Shown here piece by piece: positions 1 through 6,241 of a stretch of DNA of 14,054 nucleotides. Location: the NCBI GenBank assembly GCA_005788935.1, contig SYAK01000267.1:1-14054 (forward strand). The letters are read 5' to 3'. This DNA is from Pseudomonadota bacterium. Lineage in GTDB: Bacteria > Myxococcota > UBA9042 > PHBI01. Every line of letters starts with the position of its first letter. The first letter of the stretch is position 1. The notes beneath the pieces are model-generated. The model worked only from the letters and a program-made list of their open reading frames with translations. It was not told where the DNA came from and did no database searches. A program made the translations under genes and the position numbers.

Positions 1-1066
1 CGAGCAGCGCCACGACGACCGCTGCGCCGACCCCGAGCACCCCGAACCACACCCCGGCTCGCCCGGCCTTCGGCGGAGTCTTCGGCCTGGGCAGGCGGTG
101 GGCCGCCACGTCGAACATCTCGGTCGGGGCCTCGATGAGCGCCTCCCGAGCGAGGTCCGCGTCGGGGGCCGCCTCGGGGGCCGCGAGCGGCCGCTCCTTC
201 TCGGTCAGCGCGATGGCGTCCCGCAGGGCGCGGGCCGTCTGCGGGCGGTCCTCGGGGCGCTTCTCGAGGCACTGCATGACGAGGCGGCAGAAGGTCCGCG
301 GCGCATGCACGCCAGCCATCCGCTCGAGCGGCACGGGCTGGACGTTGCGGTGCGCGAGGACGACGGTCTGTGCGTCGCCGTTGAACGGGCGCCGCCCCGC
401 GACGAGCTCGTAGAGCACCACCCCGAGCGCATACAGGTCGCTGCGTGCGTCGATGTCGAGCCCGAGGCGCTCGCGATCGGCCCGCATGTAGGTCTGCTCG
501 GGAGCCATGTAGGGTGGGGTGCCGAGGACGTTGCGGGCGCCCGTCAGCGCGTTGTCGAGCAGGTCCTCGTTGTTCTCGCGGATCGATGCGATTCCAAAAT
601 CCAGAACCTTGACGATGGGTTCGAGTCCGGGCCTCTCGACCAGCATGATGTTCTGCGGCTTCAGGTCCCGGTGCACGATCTGGGCGCCATGAATTGCGCA
701 CAACGCGTTCGCGAGTTGCGTTGCCACCCGGTAGATGTCGGGCCACGCCGGGGTCGCGTCGCCGAAGCGGTCGCGTAACGGTGTGCCCTGCACGAGCTCC
801 ATGACGTAGTACAGCCCGACCCGCTCATCCTCGCCGACGTCGAAGACGCTGACGACGTTCTCGTGCGTCACGCGGCAGGCGGCCTCGAGCTCGCGTCGGA
901 AGCGCTCGCGCACCGTCGGGTTCGTCGCGTGCCGCGGGTGCAGCACCTTGACCGCGACCCGCCGCGGCATGCGCTCGTCGTCGGCGCCGTGCACCGCGCC
1001 GAAGCTGCCGTTGCTGATGGGCTCGGCATCGAGGCGATAGCGCCCGCCGAGGAGCAGGGAGGTCAA
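1..1066 (-). CDS. Membrane-anchored Ser/Thr protein kinase (PknB-like), C-terminus cut by window edge
   Basis: Eukaryote-like (Hanks-type) protein kinase, expected to phosphorylate Ser/Thr of unknown partners from the cytoplasmic face of the inner membrane. In the 355 visible residues I see the beta-3 lysine VAVKVL (K40), the alpha-C Glu in RFRREL (E59), the catalytic loop HRDLKPQN (132-139), the DFG motif in VLDFGIAS (156-158), and GTPPYMAPEQ (APE at 188-190). A hydrophobic segment from about residue 337 (GVWFGVLGVGAAVVVALL) is a transmembrane helix still running at the edge; any sensor domain beyond it is not visible. I chose the TTG at 1066 because AGGA lies 8 nt upstream and the kinase fold starts at once (LLLGGRYRL). 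A GTG at 1102 is in frame but lacks a good Shine-Dalgarno. The glycine-rich loop reads ISNGSFGAV, so Ser replaces the usual first Gly. All other catalytic residues are intact, so an active kinase is likely. It is divergent from the 1284 lipoprotein. Confidence 0.93.
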   Translation of the reverse strand, partial: MTSLLLGGRYRLDAEPISNGSFGAVHGADDERMPRRVAVKVLHPRHATNPTVRERFRRELEAACRVTHENVVSVFDVGEDERVGLYYVMELVQGTPLRDRFGDATPAWPDIYRVATQLANALCAIHGAQIVHRDLKPQNIMLVERPGLEPIVKVLDFGIASIRENNEDLLDNALTGARNVLGTPPYMAPEQTYMRADRERLGLDIDARSDLYALGVVLYELVAGRRPFNGDAQTVVLAHRNVQPVPLERMAGVHAPRTFCRLVMQCLEKRPEDRPQTARALRDAIALTEKERPLAAPEAAPDADLAREALIEAPTEMFDVAAHRLPRPKTPPKAGRAGVWFGVLGVGAAVVVALL

Positions 1067-1182
1067 GGCGTCATTCCTGTCGGGAGAGCGTACGGGTAAC
1101 ACGGGCCAAGCCGCCGGCCAAATCCCGGCGCGGCGAGCTCCATGGTAGCACCGCGGGGGCCGCGGGGAGAGGCCAGATTTCA

Positions 1183-1200
1183 GGGCTCGACGGGCTCGAC
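1183..1200. repeat. Two tandem copies of a 9-bp repeat (GGGCTCGAC)
   Basis: GGGCTCGAC occurs twice head-to-tail at 1183-1191 and 1192-1200, followed by a partly matching GGGTCAGTC. It sits in the divergent gap between the kinase and the lipoprotein gene and overlaps the candidate -35 of the latter. It could be a binding site or chance in GC-rich DNA. Confidence 0.5.
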
Positions 1201-1224
1201 GGGTCAGTCGCTGCCCGCTAGCAT
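1196..1224 (+). promoter_or_regulatory. Candidate promoter for the 1284 lipoprotein gene
   Basis: TCGACG (1196-1201, 4 of 6 to TTGACA), a 17-nt spacer, then TAGCAT (1219-1224, 4 of 6 to TATAAT). It lies about 60 nt upstream of the start codon in the only AT-richer patch of the gap. Consensus-matching only. Confidence 0.35.
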
Positions 1225-1238
1225 GAAAATGGTTCATG
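1222..1238. promoter_or_regulatory. Inverted repeat CATGAA-N5-TTCATG, candidate operator
   Basis: A perfect 6-bp inverted repeat, CATGAA (1222-1227) and TTCATG (1233-1238), separated by AATGG. This is the geometry of a helix-turn-helix dimer site. It overlaps the candidate -10 box (TAGCAT, 1219-1224) and the expected transcription start of the 1284 gene, where bound protein would repress. No regulator gene is adjacent in the window. Confidence 0.35.
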
Positions 1239-1283
1239 ACGCGCATCGATTCCGTGACAAGGCACTGCAACATCGGAGGCTCC

Positions 1284-1916
1284 ATGCGCCCTCGCGCCCT
1301 CGCGACAACCCTCCTGCTTGCGGCGTGCGGTCGTGGCGCGCCGTCCACCTCGGACGTGCTCCCGCCCCCCTTCGCGGTGGTGCGCGACGCTGAGAGGCCC
1401 GCAGCGGGACCGACGTCCCGAGCGAGGGTGTCCGTGCCACGGCGCGAGGTCGGCGCCCGCCCGCCGCCCGCTTCGCACGCCGTGCCGCCGCCCGACGCGG
1501 CAGCACCCCGTGACCTCTTTGCCAGTGGGCCGCTCGAGGCACCGCCACGCGAGGGCCTCCCGCTTGAGGGGCTGCCAGGCGAGGGCCGCCTCGTCGAGGC
1601 GTCAGATGACCCGCGATCACTCCGCGCCGAGGTCCGTGCGGGCGGTGCAGAGACCGCCTGTGACCGCGCCGAGCGCCTGTGTCAGGTACACCTCGCCTCG
1701 GCGCGGGCCCGCCTCGCCGACGCACCAGCGCTCGCCCGCCAGGTTCAGCACGATGCCGGCTGTCGGATGGCACTCGAGGCCATCTTCAGCGCGCGCCTCG
1801 AGCAGGCGCGCCTCGCCCGGCTCGGTGTCCTCCTGCCAGAGGAGGTCCAAGCCGAGCTCCTGGGCGTCCGAGACACCGTCTGCAGGACCGCGCTCGGGCT
1901 GATGGGCGCGCCCTGA
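1284..1916 (+). CDS. Small uncharacterised lipoprotein with four C-terminal cysteines
   Basis: I do not recognise this 210-residue protein. It begins MRPRALATTLLLAACGRG, a short type II signal peptide with lipobox LAAC (lipidated Cys15), so it should be a membrane-anchored lipoprotein. Residues 20-110 are Pro/Ala/Gly-rich and low in predicted structure, with a short repetitive Leu-Glu-Gly-Pro stretch at about 82-105. Residues 120-205 look helical and hold four cysteines (126, 133, 160, 200) that could form two disulphides in the periplasm. The ATG at 1284 is preferred over the in-frame ATG at 1236 because GGAGG sits at 1275-1279 and because the signal peptide then starts at residue 1. It is divergent from the kinase and convergent with the VWA lipoprotein. 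Function unknown. Confidence 0.75.
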   Translation: MRPRALATTLLLAACGRGAPSTSDVLPPPFAVVRDAERPAAGPTSRARVSVPRREVGARPPPASHAVPPPDAAAPRDLFASGPLEAPPREGLPLEGLPGEGRLVEASDDPRSLRAEVRAGGAETACDRAERLCQVHLASARARLADAPALARQVQHDAGCRMALEAIFSARLEQARLARLGVLLPEEVQAELLGVRDTVCRTALGLMGAP

Positions 1917-1922
1917 CGACGT

Positions 1923-1949
1923 GCGTCGCGCAGAGCGGACCCGCGACGT
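1923..1949. terminator. Stem-loop just after the 1284 gene, possible terminator
   Basis: GCGTCGCG (1923-1930) pairs with CGCGACGT (1942-1949) over an 11-nt loop, with one G-T pair. It begins 7 nt after the stop of the lipoprotein gene, in a convergent gap. There is no T-tract, so intrinsic termination is uncertain. Confidence 0.35.
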
Positions 1950-2005
1950 CAGGCGTTGAAACCGGCCGGAAAGCGACGCGAGCTGGCGCTGAAGGTGCGC
2001 TCCCA

Positions 2006-2037
2006 GCGCTGACCCGGTTGCGTTGTCGGCTCAGCGC
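2006..2037. terminator. Stem-loop at the 3' end of the VWA lipoprotein gene
   Basis: GCGCTGA (2006-2012) pairs perfectly with TCAGCGC (2031-2037) over an 18-nt loop. The right arm contains the stop codon of the minus-strand gene. A further GCGCTGA copy lies at 1986-1992. No T-tract on either strand, so this is only a terminator candidate for convergent transcription. Confidence 0.3.
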
Positions 2038-5000
2038 GGGGTCGGGCAGAGGATGTCGTAGGTCAGCTCGATCTCGGCGTCAAACGGCGGGAAGCAGGCC
2101 GCGCCCTCCTCGAAGACGACCGCCCGTGCCGCCGCGTTCCACGACCAGCCCTCGGTGCACTGCACCCCGTTGACATGCACGACCAGCGTCGACGGGTCGG
2201 GCTGCAGGCTCGGGTAGAAGCGGTCCTTCAAGCCGAAGCTGCGCGCGGCCACGTCGTTGAACTCGGCCGCGAAGTTGTCGGCGCACAGGTCGGCGACGTG
2301 CCCGTTGAGCGCCTCGGCGGCCGCGATGTAGCGAAGTGCCGGCGTCCCGAAGCCGCCGAGGCAGCCCTTTTCGGGGGTCACGACGATGGCGTGGAACGTC
2401 ACGCCGACGCCGCGGGCCGGGTCCTTCAGCGCGGCGAAGCGGTTGATGTAGTACTGCACGGGCTGGACGCTGCCGTCCTCCTCGTCGCTCACCATGATGA
2501 CGACGAGGTCCGCGTCGTCCCGCAGGAAGCCCCAGTTCCGCCCCGAGCAGAAGCCCTCGAGGCAGCTGAGCGGGATGCCCTCGCCGTCGTCGGACGGGCA
2601 CTGGTTTGGCACGTTGCGGCACGCGATGTCGGTCCGCTCGGCGCGACGGTAGAGTGCGAGGTCGACCGCCTCGAGCCCGCGCTCGATCCAGAAGCCGACC
2701 ACGCCGACCACCAGGTTCTGCGCGAAGATCGCCGGGTCCATGCTGGCGTCGACATAGCGCGGCAGCCCCTTGAACTGCCCGCGGATGTTCATCGTGTCCG
2801 TCGTCGTGACGGCGAACCGGTAGTCCTGCCCCCAGCTGCGCGCCAGCTCGGCCATCGCCGGCAGGCTCTGCTTCAGGCGCTCCTGATCGTCGGCCATCGA
2901 GTACGAGTCATCCACGACGAACAGCACGTCGACCTTCGGCGCGGGCAGCTGCCGGAAGCGGTCCGTCTGGGTCCGAAGGCTCGTCCCAGCCCCCGCGAGC
3001 GCCACCTCGGCGACCGGCAGGTTCTGGGAATCATTCGTGATACGCAGCGTGCATCCGACAGGCGGCTCGCTGTCGGGCGCGAACGTCAGGATCAGCGTCG
3101 TGGTCGCGAAGCCGTCGATGACGAAGGGCGCCGCGGGCCCGTCGATGCGCACGCTGCCGCCGCAGCCGACCGCCTCGACCGCAGAGACCGTCGTGGCCAT
3201 CGGCCCGGTCGAGCGGATGCGGACGGCCGATGGGTAGGACGCGCAGTCGGTCCGCACCGTGCCGAAGTCGATGCTGCCCGGCTCGACGCGGATCGTGCCG
3301 TTGGCGGCCTCGGCGCGGATATTGATGTCGCCGTTCGTGCCGCCAGGCGGGGTCGCGAAGGCGAGGCGGTTCGAGTTCGGGTCGAAGAGCGTCGCGGCGA
3401 TGCGGGCGTAATACGACTCGCGCCCGATGGCTGCGGTCACTGGCGGGGCCGTGAAGGAGATGGGGAAGGCGATGGCCTCGCCAGGTCCGACGACGTCGCC
3501 TGGCGCCGGGCCCCCCGTCAGCTCGAAGGGGTTGAAGGCGATGCGCGAGTCACAGACGAAGCGGTAGCCGATGCCGAAGCGCTGCGCGAGGCAGGCGTCG
3601 AAGACATGGCTGCGGTACTCGCAGTTACCCGAGCCGACGTTTTGCAGCGTCAGCGTCTTCGAGATGGTCGTCCCGACGCGCGCCGCCCCCATCGCGAGCA
3701 GCTCGGGCACGAACGCGACCTCGCAGGCGGGCCGCTGGGCACGTCGTGCGATGACGTCGAGCGGGTAGACCGGCACCACCGGGTCGGTCGAGCGGATGAA
3801 GAGCCGCGCGGTCTCGGCCCCGTCCCGCTCCCCGCGGTTGTCGAAGGACAGCTGGATCTCGACGCTCTCGCCGGGGTTCAACGTATGCGGATACGTCAGC
3901 GTCGTGTCGATGGCGAGCTCGTCGCTCGTCGCATCCACCAGCTCGACGCCGGTCAGGTCGACCGCCTCGACGCCCTGGTTCAGCACGACCGCCTTGCGCA
4001 CGGCCTTGAAGCCTCCCGCGACGTAGGCGAAGTCGATGACGTCGTCGGGCACCACGACGAGCGCCGGGATGCCGGCCGCCCCGTAGACGGGCGCGATGAA
4101 CGGGTTGCGCGCGGCATCGCTCGACGTGAAGCGCACTTTCCCGAGCGGGTCGACCGCCATCGGGACCAGGCCGCGCGGCGAGAACACGACGCCGAACGTG
4201 AAGGCCTGTCCCGGCTCGAGCGTCACAGGGCCTGCCGGGCGCGCGGTCAGCGCAAGCTCGGGGTGGCTCTCGACGAGCTCGAGTCGCTCGACCACCAGCG
4301 CCGTATTGCCGTCGTTGCGCACGACGACGTCGCGCGCCGCCCGCTCGCCCGGGCGCACCCAGCCGAGCTGAATCAGCCCCGGCTCGACCGCGAGCACAGG
4401 AGTCTCCTCCTCGCCGCGCACCGTCACGTCGAGCGACACGTCGGCACGCTCCGTCAGCAGCGTCACGATGGCGTCGTCCTTGTCGCGCCCGCGCGGCGCG
4501 TAGGTCATGAAGATCTCGAGACTTTCTCCGGGGTTGATGGTCGCGCCCGCCGGGATCTCGACGGTGAAGTCGTCCGACCCGTCCGCGAGCCAGTCCGTCA
4601 GCGTCGCGGGCGCCGTACCCGCGTTGAAGACGCGCAGCGGCATCGCCCGGGGGGCCGCCTCCTGCACGACGCCGAAATCGAGCACGGGCGGCTGCGCGAT
4701 GAGGCGCCCGCGCTGCCCAGGCGTCGAGATCGCGACCTGCGTCTCGGGGTCGCCCGCCAGATTGTGGCCGATGACGAGGACCCCCTCGTCGGGCTCGTCG
4801 TGCGCGCTCGTGTAAACGATCTGGACGCGCGTCTCCTCGCCAGGTGCGAGCGTCGTCGCCTCGATTTCGCCGATCGCCAGGTCGGGCGAGGTGGTCTCGA
4901 GGCGAATCGGATCGAGGCGCACCGTCCCGCTCGAGCCGATGTGGCGGATCGTGACGATGCGGCGCGCGACCTCGCCGCGCGGGACATCGCCGAAGATGAT

Positions 5001-5123
5001 CCCGTTCGGGCTGATGTCGAGGGCCGCCTCGGGCCCGAGCTCGTACCTGAAGCCGTCCTCGCCGCAGGCCGCGAACACGATGGCTGCGAGCAGCGTGGCT
5101 GTGAAGCTGATGACATGTCGCAT
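2031..5123 (-). CDS. Large surface lipoprotein: about six ASH/Ig-like repeats plus VWA domain
   Basis: A 1030-residue exported lipoprotein. The signal peptide MRHVISFTATLLAAIVFAAC has lipobox FAAC (Cys20). From about residue 36 to 712 the chain holds roughly six ASH/HYDIN-like (choice-of-anchor-D type) beta-sandwich repeats. They are marked by recurring hydrophobic-D/L-FG-V openings (GIIFGDV 41-47, VLDFGVV 147-153, LIQLGWV 250-256, VIDFAYV 362-368, SIDFGTV 617-623), by N-x-G turns (FNAGT, RNDGN, LNQGV, QNVGSGN) and by NPGES or EPGQA strands. Residues 728-965 form a von Willebrand A domain: VDVLFVVDDSYSM carries the MIDAS DxSxS (D738, S740, S742), and VVIMVSDEEDGS supplies a later acidic site (D880). 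Cysteines at 835, 842, 854 and 859 lie in an insert. This architecture suggests adhesion or scaffold binding outside the cell; the ligand is unknown. I chose the ATG at 5123 over the upstream frame start at 5240 because the signal peptide begins there and GGAG lies about 8 nt upstream. Confidence 0.9.
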   Translation of the reverse strand: MRHVISFTATLLAAIVFAACGEDGFRYELGPEAALDISPNGIIFGDVPRGEVARRIVTIRHIGSSGTVRLDPIRLETTSPDLAIGEIEATTLAPGEETRVQIVYTSAHDEPDEGVLVIGHNLAGDPETQVAISTPGQRGRLIAQPPVLDFGVVQEAAPRAMPLRVFNAGTAPATLTDWLADGSDDFTVEIPAGATINPGESLEIFMTYAPRGRDKDDAIVTLLTERADVSLDVTVRGEEETPVLAVEPGLIQLGWVRPGERAARDVVVRNDGNTALVVERLELVESHPELALTARPAGPVTLEPGQAFTFGVVFSPRGLVPMAVDPLGKVRFTSSDAARNPFIAPVYGAAGIPALVVVPDDVIDFAYVAGGFKAVRKAVVLNQGVEAVDLTGVELVDATSDELAIDTTLTYPHTLNPGESVEIQLSFDNRGERDGAETARLFIRSTDPVVPVYPLDVIARRAQRPACEVAFVPELLAMGAARVGTTISKTLTLQNVGSGNCEYRSHVFDACLAQRFGIGYRFVCDSRIAFNPFELTGGPAPGDVVGPGEAIAFPISFTAPPVTAAIGRESYYARIAATLFDPNSNRLAFATPPGGTNGDINIRAEAANGTIRVEPGSIDFGTVRTDCASYPSAVRIRSTGPMATTVSAVEAVGCGGSVRIDGPAAPFVIDGFATTTLILTFAPDSEPPVGCTLRITNDSQNLPVAEVALAGAGTSLRTQTDRFRQLPAPKVDVLFVVDDSYSMADDQERLKQSLPAMAELARSWGQDYRFAVTTTDTMNIRGQFKGLPRYVDASMDPAIFAQNLVVGVVGFWIERGLEAVDLALYRRAERTDIACRNVPNQCPSDDGEGIPLSCLEGFCSGRNWGFLRDDADLVVIMVSDEEDGSVQPVQYYINRFAALKDPARGVGVTFHAIVVTPEKGCLGGFGTPALRYIAAAEALNGHVADLCADNFAAEFNDVAARSFGLKDRFYPSLQPDPSTLVVHVNGVQCTEGWSWNAAARAVVFEEGAACFPPFDAEIELTYDILCPTPR

Positions 5124-5211
5124 GGCGCGCTCCGTCGTCCGAGGGTCGGCGGCCATACCAGAATCGACGGGCGGCTGCCAGAGCGGTTCCCGATTCCGAA
5201 CGCAGCGGCCC

Positions 5212-5240
5212 GTGACAAAGCCCTTGCGTAACCGCGTCAA
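5212..5240 (-). promoter_or_regulatory. Candidate promoter for the VWA lipoprotein gene
   Basis: On the minus strand TTGACG (5240-5235, 5 of 6) is followed by 17 nt and TGTCAC (5217-5212, 3 of 6). It would give a leader of about 85 nt before the ATG at 5123. The -35 is good and the -10 weak. Confidence 0.35.
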
Positions 5241-5290
5241 GGACGTTGCCAGCCTGCGGGGCTTCCGGGGATGATGGAACGGCCTGCCTG

Positions 5291-5318
5291 TTGTTCCGGC
5301 GCGCAGACGTGGTACTGT
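5291..5318 (+). promoter_or_regulatory. Candidate promoter for the methyltransferase gene
   Basis: TTGTTC (5291-5296), a 16-nt spacer and TACTGT (5313-5318). Transcription would start only a few bases before the Shine-Dalgarno at 5327. Each box matches consensus at about half of its positions. Confidence 0.3.
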
Positions 5319-5340
5319 GTGGAATGAAGGAGGTCATGCG

Positions 5341-6111
5341 ATGAGGCGACGCGCCGTGTCCGGTCTCGAGCTGTCGCGCCTGCGCCAGTCGCTGCAGGAC
5401 GATTACGACCTCCGGGACTATCAGATGGACGTCGGGACCAAGGTCCTGCGCGTCACTGGCCCCGAGATCGGGAAGTCGGCCCTCGAGCGTGCCCGACAGC
5501 GCGCCGTCGAGGCGCGCGAGCAGGCGAATACCATCCTGCACGGGCACGACGACCTCGCGCCGTCCCCCGAGTCGACCTCGGCGGGCGAGACCACCTGGCG
5601 GGAGCTCTGGCCCTGCGCCCGCGCGATGGCGACCTACTTTGGTCACAGCGTCCGGATGCGTTCGATCGACGCGGTCGAGATCAACTGCGGGCTCGGCACC
5701 GCCGGGCTTGGAGCGGCCGCCAAGGGGGCCCGCGTGGTGCTCGCGGACGCGAACCCCGAGGCGCTGCGCTTTGCGCGCTACAACGCCCTTCAGAACGGTT
5801 TCACGCATGTCAGGACGCTTGACTTCGACTGGCGACAGGACCGCTTCAGCGACCACGTCGGCAGCCTCATCATGGCGGACGTGCTGCACTCCGAGGACCA
5901 CTTCGACCACGTCTTCAGGCTGTTGCGCGACAACCTCGGGCCCGGTCGCACGGCCTTCCTCGCCGAGCCGGGTCGACCCGCCGCCGCGTCCTTCTTCGAG
6001 GCGCTCCGCAAGACGGACTACCGCATCCGCCTCGACATGGAGCGCGTCGACGACGTCTACACCGACAGCTACTATCTGGTGAGCGTCCTGCGCATCAAGA
6101 AGGACCGCTGA
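5341..6111 (+). CDS. SAM-dependent methyltransferase, METTL21/Nnt1-like (Methyltransf_16 type)
   Basis: A 256-residue class I methyltransferase expected to use S-adenosylmethionine. The fold occupies about residues 85-256. WRELWPCARAMATYF (86-100) matches the usual W-P-hydrophobic lead-in. Motif I is AVEINCGLGTAGLGAAAKGA (111-130), VVLADAN ends motif II with Asp136, LDFDW (160-164) and MADVLHSEDHF (178-188) follow. This order (LDW, then ADV-Y/H-x-E) is typical of the METTL21/Nnt1 group, many of which methylate protein lysines. The substrate here cannot be read from sequence, and small-molecule N-methylation remains possible. The first 85 residues are charged and probably helical, and are not part of the catalytic fold. 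The start is ATG 5341, because AAGGAGGT (5327-5334) is a near-perfect Shine-Dalgarno 6 nt upstream. The open frame also extends to a GTG at 5317, but that codon lies upstream of the ribosome site. Confidence 0.85.
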   Translation: MRRRAVSGLELSRLRQSLQDDYDLRDYQMDVGTKVLRVTGPEIGKSALERARQRAVEAREQANTILHGHDDLAPSPESTSAGETTWRELWPCARAMATYFGHSVRMRSIDAVEINCGLGTAGLGAAAKGARVVLADANPEALRFARYNALQNGFTHVRTLDFDWRQDRFSDHVGSLIMADVLHSEDHFDHVFRLLRDNLGPGRTAFLAEPGRPAAASFFEALRKTDYRIRLDMERVDDVYTDSYYLVSVLRIKKDR

Positions 6112-6134
6112 GAAACACCGCTGAGGCCCGCTGA
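6105..6134 (+). repeat. Three direct copies of CCGCTGA at the methyltransferase stop
   Basis: CCGCTGA occurs at 6105-6111, 6118-6124 and 6128-6134. The first copy supplies the stop codon of the methyltransferase. The irregular spacing (13 and 10 nt) argues against a tandem repeat; it may be chance or local duplication. Confidence 0.45.
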
Positions 6135-6161
6135 CGTCCGTCCTCCGCGCGTCGCTCGCGC

Positions 6162-6190
6162 TTGCCCTCGGCCGCGCGCTGGGCTAGCGT
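6162..6190 (+). promoter_or_regulatory. Candidate promoter for the barrel-lipoprotein-RluA unit
   Basis: TTGCCC (6162-6167), a 17-nt spacer and TAGCGT (6185-6190), about 50 nt before the ATG at 6242. The -10 resembles the TAGCAT proposed upstream of 1284, which mildly supports both. Confidence 0.35.
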
Positions 6191-6241
6191 CGAACCGTCC
6201 CCACGTGTCGACTGCAGCCTTTCGTCGCTCGAGGCCCGCCC

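Noticed and set aside
1252..1260. CCGTGACAA shared between 1252-1260 and 5210-5218 as a common regulatory site
   Set aside because: The two copies have different positions and orientation relative to their genes and only nine matching bases, so chance is likely.
2175..5231. A 1018-codon open frame antisense to the VWA lipoprotein
   Set aside because: It mirrors the minus-strand gene codon by codon and is rich in Arg, Asp, Glu, Val and His with no domain. Strong GC bias at third positions removes stops on the opposite strand, so this is an expected shadow.
3625..5910. A 761-codon minus frame spanning the VWA gene start and the methyltransferase
   Set aside because: It is Arg/Ala-rich, crosses two real genes on different strands and has no recognisable domain.
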